From: Ornithinibacillus caprae
Lineage (GTDB): Bacteria; Bacillota; Bacilli; Bacillales; Amphibacillaceae
Direction of reading: 5' to 3'
NCBI RefSeq assembly: GCF_009728145.1
Contig: NZ_WOCA01000007.1
Span: 62,001-126,000 of the forward strand
DNA: 64,000 nt
Shown here: in pieces, positions 7,929 to 16,046 of the stretch
How the letters are laid out: each line of letters begins with the position of its first letter
Position numbering within the stretch: position 1 is the first letter of the stretch
Notes under the pieces: model-generated
What the model was told of the DNA's origin: nothing
Database searches by the model: none
The model's input: the letters and a program-made list of their open reading frames with translations, nothing else
Made by a program: the position numbers and the translations under genes

Positions 7929-8603
7929 TTATTTACTAACTTTATAGTGTAACCAAACCGAACCATTTCCAATTTTGTTCATGGTTTGTAATTCTAGCTT
8001 GGTTATATTTTCTAATTCCTTCAATTCATCACAATCAAAAATAGAAGGTGTAGTTCTTCCACCTACAGCTATTGGAGAAAGAACTAAGCTGATTTCATCA
8101 ATTAATCCATGTCTTAAAAACGCTCCATTTATAGCCCCACCACCACTTAATCCTAGCTTTCTAAAGCCTAATTCATATATCTTCTCTAGCGCAAGAGACA
8201 AATTTATATGTTCTCCCTTACCAGCTTGAATATATTGGATCCCTTTTTCCTTTAATTGATTGATATATTCCTGAGATACATCTTCCCGTGTTACAACTAA
8301 AAGCCCATCAGTTTGATACCAATTGACTCGCCCACGGCCGTCAAATACAATATACCCCTTCGATTTTTGCGGCTCATATATGGGGGCCTCTAGTTCCACC
8401 CAGTGCTCTCCGTATACCATTAATGTTTCACTACCGGAAATAAGTCCATCACAATTTAGTTCATCATACAAACGATACACCTGATCATGTGCATTCCCAT
8501 CAATACCTGCCACCGTCCACTCCGCTACATTCCGATTAGGTGCTGTTGTAATCTTTCCATCAACAGAAGAAAAAATGTTCAAGATTACCTCTGGTCTCTT
8601 CAA
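7929..8603 (-). CDS. RibD C-terminal / dihydrofolate reductase-like protein
   Basis: This is a stand-alone reductase of the RibD_C superfamily, which uses NADPH on pyrimidine or pterin-type substrates. Visible features are the N-terminal strand RPEVILNIFSSVDGKI and GLISGSETLMVYGEHW. The nucleotide-binding segment is FRKLGLSGGGAINGAFLRHGLIDEISL. A GTG at 8627 would lie at or before the predicted transcription start. The TTG at 8603 with AGAGGTGA upstream is therefore taken as the start, giving 224 residues. It has no deaminase domain and no riboflavin genes nearby, so true riboflavin synthesis is unlikely. Substrate is unknown. Confidence 0.82.
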   Translation of the reverse strand: MKRPEVILNIFSSVDGKITTAPNRNVAEWTVAGIDGNAHDQVYRLYDELNCDGLISGSETLMVYGEHWVELEAPIYEPQKSKGYIVFDGRGRVNWYQTDGLLVVTREDVSQEYINQLKEKGIQYIQAGKGEHINLSLALEKIYELGFRKLGLSGGGAINGAFLRHGLIDEISLVLSPIAVGGRTTPSIFDCDELKELENITKLELQTMNKIGNGSVWLHYKVSK

Positions 8604-8631
8604 AAAATCACCTCTCTTATAGCTCACTATA

Positions 8632-8661
8632 ATTATACAATAATTTCAAAAATTATGTCAT
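8632..8661 (-). promoter_or_regulatory. Promoter of the RibD-like gene
   Basis: On the minus strand, ATGACA (8656-8661) lies 18 bp from a perfect TATAAT (8632-8637). The predicted start of transcription is near 8625, which rules out the GTG at 8627 as a start codon. Confidence 0.6.
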
Positions 8662-8770
8662 TAAATGTTTGAAATTTTTAATTATTTGTAGAACGATCAC
8701 ATGATCTTCCGTTAATGAAATATAAAAATAGGGTGTTGTCTCATGAAATATATTGCCCTTTTTCTGAATA

Positions 8771-8805
8771 AAAAAAGGAGGTAACCATTGTCGGAAACCC
8801 TCCTT
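8771..8805 (-). terminator. Terminator after the DUF4352 lipoprotein
   Basis: The stem AAGGAGG / CCTCCTT is followed by a run of T on the minus strand, just after the lipoprotein stop codon. Confidence 0.7.
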
Positions 8806-8814
8806 CCACTATTT

Positions 8815-9408
8815 TTATTTACCAAGATCCTCTGATGTAATAATCCATACTGCTCTTCCGGAGTCAAACGGATCACTAAAATGAAGCTCGTACTCCCCTG
8901 ACTCTGGAACATCAAATGGTATTTCTCCACGCAATTTTTTATCAGGTGCTACCGTTCCGTCAAACTGTCCCTGTATTCCTTCTGTTAATATAGTAGTTGT
9001 ATAGCTATACCCCTCTTCGTCATATAACTCAACGTTCATAATAGAACTAACCACTATTTCTTCATCTGAATTATTTTCAGCAGTTAAATTAACCACCACA
9101 AATTGGTCATTTTCCGGTTCATCGAATTCTCCGCCTGGCTCTACACGTACTTCATTAAGTGTGACCTTTAAACCTTCTAAGTCAGCAGAGTCACCCACAC
9201 TCAGTTCTTCTGTATCTTTATCCTCTTGTTTATCACCATTTTTTTCATCTTCAGCAGCATCTTCTTCATTATCATCACCGTTTTCTTCGGTGCCCTGATC
9301 TTGGCTTTCCTTATCGTTACCGTTGTCTGCATCGTCTCCACCACAGCCTGATAACACTAGTATAAAAGCAATCAATAAATATAATGTAATACTACTTATT
9401 TTGTTCAA
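8815..9408 (-). CDS. DUF4352-type lipoprotein with acidic linker
   Basis: This is a secreted lipoprotein. A signal peptide ends in the lipobox LVLSGC at about residues 17-22. A low-complexity stretch rich in Asp, Glu and Asn runs to about residue 70 and probably acts as a flexible spacer. The remaining part is a beta-sandwich of the DUF4352 (telokin-like) type, with VTLNEVRVEPGGEF and FVVVNLTAENNSDEEI. The start is TTG at 9408 with GGAGGG at good spacing. It has its own terminator. The acidic composition fits a salt-adapted cell surface. The function of DUF4352 proteins is not established. Confidence 0.82.
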   Translation of the reverse strand: MNKISSITLYLLIAFILVLSGCGGDDADNGNDKESQDQGTEENGDDNEEDAAEDEKNGDKQEDKDTEELSVGDSADLEGLKVTLNEVRVEPGGEFDEPENDQFVVVNLTAENNSDEEIVVSSIMNVELYDEEGYSYTTTILTEGIQGQFDGTVAPDKKLRGEIPFDVPESGEYELHFSDPFDSGRAVWIITSEDLGK

Positions 9409-9463
9409 TTTGTTCCCTCCAAATAAGTTTTATCACATCTATTTATTTCCAAAAGCTTTGAAA

Positions 9464-9925
9464 CTATACGATCCTACCTAATTCAACTTGTTTCTTAAAA
9501 TACTTCTTCGTATCCTTATGTGTTAAGTAACAGAATGCGGTCTCCCTATCTACAAATTGCACATCTTTTATTTCATCATCATGTGGAATCAACTTGTCTT
9601 TATCTCCTATATACTTAACATGAAACATAGTCGTTTCTTGACGATCATAACCAATCTCCCCCCGAATTTTTTCAGGAAAATGAAAACATAACTTCTCATC
9701 AAATTGATTTAATATTTTGTAGCTCTTTGTCCCTGTTTCCTCTTCCAATTCACGAATAAGTGCGCTCTCTAGATCAGCATCACGTAATTTTACACCCCCC
9801 TTAACAAAATCCCATTCACTCTCCATATCTTGTTTACCGTTTTTCGTATTAATTTTTGATTTATGTACAAGCAAAAACTGATCTCCACATGTTACAATCG
9901 CGCCAACTGCTATTCGTATCATCAC
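9464..9925 (-). CDS. Nudix hydrolase family protein
   Basis: This Nudix fold carries the catalytic helix RELEEETGT, which fits the second half of the Nudix box. The first conserved Glu of the box is replaced by Ala (GVKLRDADLESALI-RE). Catalysis may therefore be altered, or it may use nearby acids. The protein is 153 residues long. The GTG at 9925 or the ATG at 9922 can serve as start. It lies 1 bp after the stop of the Clp-N/GNAT gene, so the two are co-transcribed and probably translationally coupled. Substrate is unknown; a nucleoside diphosphate derivative is the family norm. Confidence 0.85.
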   Translation of the reverse strand: MMIRIAVGAIVTCGDQFLLVHKSKINTKNGKQDMESEWDFVKGGVKLRDADLESALIRELEEETGTKSYKILNQFDEKLCFHFPEKIRGEIGYDRQETTMFHVKYIGDKDKLIPHDDEIKDVQFVDRETAFCYLTHKDTKKYFKKQVELGRIV

Positions 9926-9926
9926 A

Positions 9927-10781
9927 TCACCACTTTTTAGGAATAACTACTGCGTCACAAGCTTTTTCATAGAACTCCATCGGCCCTGCCCCACCAATTA
10001 TTGCGTATTCATAGCCTATTTCCTTCATATCTTTTAAACAATGATGCAGTAAGGAATAACCAATTCCTTTCACTCTATTTCGTTTTGCAACTCCCATCGG
10101 TCCGAAATAACATTTTTTATGTTGATATACATCGTAAGCAGCAAATCCTATTATTTTCTCAGCATCATCAATAGCAATAAAAATAGACGGATGTTCATCC
10201 TGCATACCAGATTCAATGGTACGCATCCACTCACTAGAGAACTCCTTTTCAATAAAAGAAAGTAAATGATCGCTATCAGACTTCATCGCTTTTCTAATCT
10301 GTTGAGTATGGGCATCTCTCGGTAAGTTGTAATCCGCTAAATGGGTAATCATATCTCTCGCTGTGGTACCAAGGTTTAATAACAACTGTTTCTGTTGTTC
10401 CGTAAAAATACTGTTTATCATAGGATCATTTAATAATGCTTTCAACACATGTCCCTCGTTTATCATGATTTGATTATAACGATGCATGTACTTCTCTGCT
10501 TGCTCCAACACAGTTTGTACTCCAGCAGTTAAAGTTGTTTGAAGTTGTTCATGGTATATTGTGGTCTCTTCATCGTTTGGAAAATGAATACTTCGAAGGC
10601 TCTCTAAATCTACGCCTACTTTAAGGCTGATTTCAGCTAGAGCTCCTGTTTTTTCTTCAAAAAAACTAATCAATATATGCTCTAGTCTTATAGACTTTTG
10701 ATTATTCCGATTCATCTCCTCTATTGCTAGGTCAAGTACTCTCCTTAATCGATCGGTATACTTTACAGGTGAATGGTTCAA
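9927..10781 (-). CDS. Clp N-domain fused to GNAT acetyltransferase
   Basis: This is a two-domain protein. Residues ~5-130 resemble the Clp N (double ClpA/B repeat) fold, with TDRLRRVLDLAIEEM and RLEHILISFFEE in the first half and VLEQAEKYMHRYNQ and GHVLKALLNDP in the second. Residues ~185-284 form a GNAT domain with acetyl-CoA motif RNRVKGIG and C-terminal GPMEFYEKACDA. No ATPase domain is present. The true start is TTG at 10781 with AGGAGGG at 6 nt. The reading frame continues upstream into a tandem repeat, but that part is not needed for translation. The Clp N domain normally binds adaptors or substrates, so it may select a protein target for acetylation. That is inference. Confidence 0.78.
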   Translation of the reverse strand: MNHSPVKYTDRLRRVLDLAIEEMNRNNQKSIRLEHILISFFEEKTGALAEISLKVGVDLESLRSIHFPNDEETTIYHEQLQTTLTAGVQTVLEQAEKYMHRYNQIMINEGHVLKALLNDPMINSIFTEQQKQLLLNLGTTARDMITHLADYNLPRDAHTQQIRKAMKSDSDHLLSFIEKEFSSEWMRTIESGMQDEHPSIFIAIDDAEKIIGFAAYDVYQHKKCYFGPMGVAKRNRVKGIGYSLLHHCLKDMKEIGYEYAIIGGAGPMEFYEKACDAVVIPKKW

Positions 10782-10824
10782 TAATTTCCCTCCTACTTTG
10801 AATTTGGATGGTGTGGGAGAGCTT

Positions 10825-11496
10825 GTGTCCGATGTTCCCACTCTTGTGTCCGATATTCCCGCTCTTGCGTCCGATATTCCCGCTCTTGCGTCCGATATTC
10901 CCGCTCTTGTGTCCGATATTCCCGCTCTTGCGTCCGATGTTCCCACTCTTGTGTCCGATGTTCCCACTCTTGTGTCCGATGTTCTCGCTCATGTGTCCGA
11001 TGTTTCTGCTCTTGTGTCCGATGTTCCCACTCTTGTGTCCGATGTTCCCACTCTTGTGTCCGATGTTCCCGCTCTTGTGTCCGATGATTCCGCTCTTGTG
11101 TCCGATGATTCCGCTCCTGTGTCCGATGTTCCCGCTCTTGCGTCCGATATTCCCGCTCTTGTGTCCGATGATTCCGCTCCTGTGTCCGATGTTCCCGCTC
11201 TTGTGTCCGATGTTCCCACTCTTGTGTCCGATATTCCTGCTTTTGTGTCCGATGTTCCCGCTCTTGTGTCCGATATTCCTGCTCTTGTGTCCGATATTCC
11301 TGCTCTTGTGTCCGATATTCCCGCTCTTGCGTCCGATGTTCCTGCTCTTGCGTCCGATATTCCCGCTCTTGCGTCCGATATTCCCGCTCTTGCGTCCGAT
11401 ATTCCCGCTCTTGCGTCCGATGTTCCCGCTCTTGCGTCCGATGTTCCCGCTCTTGTGTCCGATATTCTCACGCTTCTGTCCGATGATATAACTTTA
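10825..11496. repeat. 21-bp tandem repeat, about 31 copies
   Basis: The unit contains TCCGATRTTCCCGCTCTT plus G[TC]G, exactly 21 bp, with 31 complete copies and one degenerate copy. Variation is mostly single transitions. As the period is a multiple of three and the unit lacks stops, several frames stay open across it (VSDIPAL on plus, AGTSDTR-like on minus). These are unlikely to be real proteins: they lack their own ribosome binding sites, and one copy holds an in-frame stop on the minus strand. The array ends about 30 bp before the ribosome binding site of the Clp-N/GNAT gene. Confidence 0.95.
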
Positions 11497-11565
11497 CTGA
11501 CTCTCTTCTACATTATCATTCGACACATTTCCGCTCTTCTCCTACTTAACTTAATCATTTTCTCC

Positions 11566-11615
11566 TTAGATAACTCGGCTTTTGCCAAGGCTTTATAGCA
11601 ATTGCCTTAAATGAC
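11566..11615 (+). repeat. Dispersed hairpin repeat, copy D (short)
   Basis: This begins TTAGATAACTCGGCTTTTGC and shares its left half with copies near 29405, 34210 and 44795. Only the first hairpin, GGCTTTTGCC-type, is recognisable. Confidence 0.5.
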
Positions 11616-11623
11616 AGCACATA

Positions 11624-11656
11624 AAACCCCCTTCTAACAAGTAAAAAGGGGGGTGC
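11624..11656 (-). terminator. Terminator after the small oxidase-like gene
   Basis: The stem ACCCCCTT / AAGGGGGGT lies just after the stop of the minus-strand gene and is followed by TTTTAT on that strand. Confidence 0.7.
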
Positions 11657-11659
11657 TTA

Positions 11660-12028
11660 CTATTGCTCTAAATTCTTAATCATGTTATAACCAAAAAAAT
11701 ATATACCTAGAACAGTTACTACGCCGCCTATTGCTACAAAAGTAAGGAAAATGTCTCCTGCACCTAGAATTGCTAACGCTAATGCACCCATCATTACTGG
11801 TAATCCTATATTGTGTAGCCAAAAGTGAATCTTAGCAGATACTGTTTCAACAAGATGTGGATAAAGATTATAAAAGATACCAGCAATGGCTAATGATACC
11901 CAACCTAACAAATTCACATGGACATGCACACCAGTAAGATTATAGTTATGAGCCATAGACATATACAGTCCTAAAGTCACTCCCACAATAAAGTACCAAA
12001 TTGATATTTTAATTAATGTATTACCCAT
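11660..12028 (-). CDS. Small four-helix haem-copper oxidase subunit I-like membrane protein
   Basis: This 122-residue protein has four membrane helices. It carries histidines in the pattern MAHNYNLTGVHVHVNLLGW and HFWLHNIGLP, which resembles part of subunit I of haem-copper oxidases. Such short proteins are often annotated cytochrome-c oxidase in Bacillus, but they cannot form a full catalytic centre alone. The ATG follows GGAGGGGG. It is monocistronic with its own terminator. A haem- or copper-binding role is plausible; real function is unknown. Confidence 0.7.
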   Translation of the reverse strand: MGNTLIKISIWYFIVGVTLGLYMSMAHNYNLTGVHVHVNLLGWVSLAIAGIFYNLYPHLVETVSAKIHFWLHNIGLPVMMGALALAILGAGDIFLTFVAIGGVVTVLGIYFFGYNMIKNLEQ

Positions 12029-12157
12029 CGATATCCCCCTCCTTTCAATTTGTTCGTTATAAAGTATATGAAAAGAGTAGAATACAAAAGACTATATTTT
12101 TTTCAAATCAAGAAAAATACATTACAATTATCCTAAAAGTCACTGGAGGAATTTTTC

Positions 12158-12733
12158 ATGTCTAACAAATTAATATTAGCCTCATCCTCACCAAGGAGAC
12201 AAGAACTATTACAACAAGCAATGATTCCATTTTCCACACGAAAACAATCTGTTGATGAAACGCAAATTATTTCAGATGACCCCGTGGAAAAAGTAAGAAA
12301 ACTAGCAACTCTAAAGGGGAAGAATGCAGTAATTCATCATGATGATGAAGTAATTCTAGCTGCTGATACCGTAGTGTCTTTTAAGCAAAGAATTTTTGAA
12401 AAGCCAGTTAACCAAGATAATGCATTTCAGATGCTCACTGCATTAAGTGGAAATACACACGAGGTGTATACTGGTGTTATGATCCGAAGCTTGGAAAAAG
12501 AGATAGTATTTGTTGAAAAAACATCGGTCGAGTTTTGGACATTATCAGAAGAAGATATTAATTGGTACATATCCACTCAGGAGCCGTACGACAAGGCAGG
12601 TGCATATGGGATACAGAGTATGGGGGCAATATTAGTCAAGAAAATCATTGGAGATTATTACAACGTTGTTGGTTTGCCTATATCACGGGTAGTAAGAGAA
12701 CTCAGAAGCTTCTCTATATACCCCCAAAAATAA
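12158..12733 (+). CDS. maf: Maf-family nucleoside triphosphate pyrophosphatase
   Basis: This enzyme hydrolyses dTTP, UTP or modified nucleotides to the monophosphate. The N-terminal signature LILASSSPRRQELL, the substrate segment EKPVNQDNAFQMLTALSG and the Asp-rich AADTVV are all present. The 191-residue length equals the family norm. The ATG follows GGAGG. In B. subtilis, maf sits beside radC and mreB; here it stands alone, so it could be a second copy. Confidence 0.92.
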   Translation: MSNKLILASSSPRRQELLQQAMIPFSTRKQSVDETQIISDDPVEKVRKLATLKGKNAVIHHDDEVILAADTVVSFKQRIFEKPVNQDNAFQMLTALSGNTHEVYTGVMIRSLEKEIVFVEKTSVEFWTLSEEDINWYISTQEPYDKAGAYGIQSMGAILVKKIIGDYYNVVGLPISRVVRELRSFSIYPQK

Positions 12734-12803
12734 CTTTCCCCTCCTAAAAATACCTGTTATGATAAATATTAGATTCGAATTATTCTAAATTTTGGAGGGA
12801 ACA

Positions 12804-13751
12804 ATGAAGGCGATTCTACTAGGTATTTTATCTGCATTCTTTTTCTCTGTTACTTTTGTCTTAAACCGTTCCATGGAGCTAGACGGGGGAAGTTGGGTAT
12901 GGAGTGCTTCCCTTCGTTTTATATTTATGCTTCCCATGTTACTAATTATTGTTGGATATAAAAAGAATATGAAGCCTGTACTCCAACATATAAAAAACAA
13001 TCCACTTTCATGGTTCCTTTGGAGTACCATTGGTTTTGGTTTATTTTATGCACCTTTAACATTTGCTACGATTTACGGACCAGGGTGGCTTGTTGCGGCA
13101 ACCTTCCAAATCACCATTATTGCTGGTTCATTATTAGTTCCATTGTTATATAAAAATGCTAAACAAGGCATTCCCATTCAAAGTGTTTTTATTTCATTGG
13201 TTATTCTAGCAGGTGTATTCCTTATGCAGTTGGAACATGCCTCAGCTGTTCCAATTACTAGTGTTGTATTATGTGTCATTCCATTAATTATCTCAGCTTT
13301 TTGCTATCCACTGGGAAATCGAAAAATGATGCAGGTTGTTGATGGAAGTTTAAACACGTTTCAACGAATCTTAGGAATGACTATTGCATCCATGCCATTT
13401 TGGTTAATTCTCTCAATCTATGGTGCTATTGCACATGGCGCACCAAGTTCTAGTCAACTTACGCAAACCTTTATCGTTGCTGTTTCTTCTGGGATAATAG
13501 CCACTGTCTTATTCTTTTATGCAACGGAACTCGTACGGAATGATAACCAAAAGTTAGCAGGAGTAGAGGCGACACAATCTGGTGAAGTCGTGTTTGCTTT
13601 AGTTGGTGAGTTAATCGTTCTAAATATTGCTTTTCCAACAGTTATTTCTTTTATTGGAATGTTTCTTGTAATTTTCGGGATGATATTGCATAGTGTGGTA
13701 TCATCACATGTTAATAAGAAAAAAAGTGAACTAACCCAACAAGTTTCATAA
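12804..13751 (+). CDS. DMT-superfamily exporter (EmrE/PF13536 type)
   Basis: This ten-helix membrane protein starts AILLGILSAFFFSVTFVLNRSMEL, a pattern of the 'putative multidrug resistance efflux transporter' group of the drug/metabolite superfamily. A second internal half begins near ISVVLCVIPLIISAF. The ATG at 12804 follows GGAGGG. The longer frame from TTG at 12792 would include the ribosome binding site and is rejected. It ends at a bidirectional terminator shared with the convergent DHA2 exporter. Substrate is unknown. Confidence 0.85.
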   Translation: MKAILLGILSAFFFSVTFVLNRSMELDGGSWVWSASLRFIFMLPMLLIIVGYKKNMKPVLQHIKNNPLSWFLWSTIGFGLFYAPLTFATIYGPGWLVAATFQITIIAGSLLVPLLYKNAKQGIPIQSVFISLVILAGVFLMQLEHASAVPITSVVLCVIPLIISAFCYPLGNRKMMQVVDGSLNTFQRILGMTIASMPFWLILSIYGAIAHGAPSSSQLTQTFIVAVSSGIIATVLFFYATELVRNDNQKLAGVEATQSGEVVFALVGELIVLNIAFPTVISFIGMFLVIFGMILHSVVSSHVNKKKSELTQQVS

Positions 13752-13762
13752 TTTATTACGTA

Positions 13763-13798
13763 GAAAAGGTGCCCATTAACATGAAAGGCACCTTTTCT
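13763..13798. terminator. Bidirectional terminator between two convergent exporters
   Basis: The stem GAAAAGGTGCC / GGCACCTTTTC has 11 perfect pairs. T runs are available on both strands. Confidence 0.85.
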
Positions 13799-13861
13799 AT
13801 ATAAAACGATCAACCAACTTCATACCTGATATTTATAAGAAGTGAAGGATTGAAGATTACC

Positions 13862-15304
13862 TTATGACTTACTCTCTGCTTCAGCAATTGTTGCTCGTTC
13901 TTCTGCAGGTGTTGTTCCTTTGATCAAGAAAGCTAGCCCAAGAGCAATTAAAGATAAAATAGCTGAAACGAAAAAAGCAACATTTACCCCTTGAATTTGT
14001 TCAACTAATCCAGGAGAGTTTGATGTTAAAAATGCTTTACTTGTCATTACCGTAACAAGAATTCCCGTACCAATTGATGCGGCAACTTGTCGCATTGTAT
14101 TATTCATTGCTGTACCATGAGGAATTAGTCGATTGGGCAACTGATTTAACCCTGCTGTTGTTGCCGGCATCATGACCATCGATATCCCTAGCATTCGAAT
14201 AGTAAATACGATCGCAAGAAAACTTAAAGAAGTTGTTGGTGTAAGCTGTGTGTATAAGAAAGAAGTTACGGTTAATAACGTTAATCCAATGATCACTAGC
14301 CAACGTGCTCCAAATTTATCAAAGATTCGTCCATTAATTGGCGACATTAACCCCATTAATAATGCTCCTGGAAAAAGTACTAGCCCCGTATCAAGTGGTG
14401 AGTACCCTGCCATGTTTTGCATGTAGATTGGTAATATGGTCTCTGCCGAAATTAGACCTAAAAAGGCAATCATCCCGATGATCGTAGTTATACGAAATGT
14501 TTGATTTTTAAATACACGGAATTCCAATATCGGCTGCCTTAATTTGAATTGTCTTTGAATAAATAAGATTAAGGTTACGGCACCAACCATAATTGAAGCG
14601 ATTACTGATAAACTAGACCATCCATAATTTCCAGCACTACTAAACCCATATAATAAACCTCCAAAGCCAAAGGTGGATAAGATAATAGACAGGACATCAA
14701 CCTTAGGAAATGTTCTAGTAGTTACATTCTTCATTACAAAGTAAGCGATAATCATATCAATAATTGCTAATGGCAATACGATATAAAATAGTACCGGCCA
14801 TGTATATTTTTCTAATAACCATCCCGATAGTGTAGGTCCAATTGCTGGAGCAAAACCAATAACTAAACCAACTGTTCCCATGGCAGTTCCTCTTTTTTCA
14901 ATAGGAAAAATCAGTAAAAATACAGTCATCATTAACGGCATCATTATGCCAGCACCTGATGCCTGAATAATCCGTCCAATCATAAGTATTGTAAAATTTG
15001 GTGACACCGCACATACAGCCGTTCCTAACGCAAACAAGGTCATGGCAAACAGAAATAGCCTTCTCGTTGTAAATGTCTCAATTAAAAAAGCGGTAATCGG
15101 AATCATAATACCATTCACTAACATAAATATGGTCATTACCCATTGAGCTGTGTTTTCCGTAATATGTAAATCGTCCATCATTATTGGAATCGCCGGAGCT
15201 AATAATGTTTGGTTTAAGATAGCTAAAAATGCACCTGGTAGCAATACAGCAACGATCGGAAATTTTTTCATTTGATGAATATCTACTGTAGAAGGTTGCT
15301 TCAA
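13862..15304 (-). CDS. MFS exporter, DHA2 (EmrB/QacA) family
   Basis: This is a proton-driven drug/solute exporter with about 14 helices. Motif A-like loops are visible (NGRIFDKFGARWLV), and the antiporter motif C region reads GFAPAIGPTLSGWLLE. The TTG at 15304 is favoured because AAGGAG lies 9 nt upstream and the length then matches the paralogue at 47464. The GTG at 15322 overlaps the site. The two DHA2 proteins in this window are clearly paralogous along their whole length (both start with FLAILNQTLLA-type helices), which points to a duplication. Substrate is unknown. Confidence 0.88.
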   Translation of the reverse strand: MKQPSTVDIHQMKKFPIVAVLLPGAFLAILNQTLLAPAIPIMMDDLHITENTAQWVMTIFMLVNGIMIPITAFLIETFTTRRLFLFAMTLFALGTAVCAVSPNFTILMIGRIIQASGAGIMMPLMMTVFLLIFPIEKRGTAMGTVGLVIGFAPAIGPTLSGWLLEKYTWPVLFYIVLPLAIIDMIIAYFVMKNVTTRTFPKVDVLSIILSTFGFGGLLYGFSSAGNYGWSSLSVIASIMVGAVTLILFIQRQFKLRQPILEFRVFKNQTFRITTIIGMIAFLGLISAETILPIYMQNMAGYSPLDTGLVLFPGALLMGLMSPINGRIFDKFGARWLVIIGLTLLTVTSFLYTQLTPTTSLSFLAIVFTIRMLGISMVMMPATTAGLNQLPNRLIPHGTAMNNTMRQVAASIGTGILVTVMTSKAFLTSNSPGLVEQIQGVNVAFFVSAILSLIALGLAFLIKGTTPAEERATIAEAESKS

Positions 15305-15475
15305 TCTCCTCATCTCCTTCACGAATGCCGTTTAAATACTCTCTTTAGTCGAATGTTTATTATACCATTTTCTCACGTATATCTACATCCAAATATTTTG
15401 TGTTATTTTTCGAAAATTTCATATATAATTTAAACAGCTTCATATAAAACAAGATTACAAGTCGGTGGTGTATAA

Positions 15476-16006
15476 ATGATCCAGTCAAAAAAACTTATAC
15501 TCTCTTTATCTCTATTTATTTTTCTAGTGATACCTGCATTATTTATATTTGTTGTAAAACAAGGAGAGTTTTCTAAATGGAACCATACTTGGCCAGGCGA
15601 GGAAGCTATAGAAAGTCATGAAGCCCTTTATTTGGGATATACATTACATTGGGATGGAATAACCACACCGACTATTCATCATATCTCCTTTATCAAAAAA
15701 GATGGATTAATGTTGGGGACAGATGATCAACAGCTTACCATAATACCTTACATGGAGACAGGTGAACTTATCACTGGTGCTATCGATGAAGAGTATGCAA
15801 TAAGTGAAGGTTTTACTGATTTTTATGTCCCCGTAAACGACTATAGGATGGAAGAAAGCGAATTAAGACTTATACTAAAAGTTCAATTCAAGGATTTCAA
15901 CCACGATCATGATATTCATCAAATCTTGATCGAATATGAGACACTTGGATTGAAGCAAGAGCAATACATTGATTTTGAGGGCTTTGTGAAAAAAGAAGAC
16001 GAATAA
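15476..16006 (+). CDS. Membrane-anchored hypothetical protein
   Basis: I do not recognise this 176-residue protein. Residues 7-27 form one hydrophobic helix that is either an anchor or an uncleaved signal. The rest is hydrophilic, with aromatic-rich strands (NHTWPGEEAIESHEALYLG), and is probably exported. The ATG follows a GGTGGTG site. It is monocistronic and ends at a strong hairpin shared with the convergent hydrolase gene. Confidence 0.65.
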   Translation: MIQSKKLILSLSLFIFLVIPALFIFVVKQGEFSKWNHTWPGEEAIESHEALYLGYTLHWDGITTPTIHHISFIKKDGLMLGTDDQQLTIIPYMETGELITGAIDEEYAISEGFTDFYVPVNDYRMEESELRLILKVQFKDFNHDHDIHQILIEYETLGLKQEQYIDFEGFVKKEDE

Positions 16007-16011
16007 TTTAT

Positions 16012-16046
16012 GAAGCACCCCACTTTGGAAAGTGCTTCTAATTTTT
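16012..16046. terminator. Bidirectional terminator
   Basis: The stem GAAGCAC / GTGCTTC is followed by TAATTTTTATT on the plus strand. It lies between convergent genes. Confidence 0.7.

Noticed and set aside
10825-11496. Long open frames of 160-266 codons across the 21-bp array on both strands
   Set aside because: They arise because the repeat has no stop codon and a period divisible by three. None has a ribosome binding site, and the peptides are pure heptad repeats.
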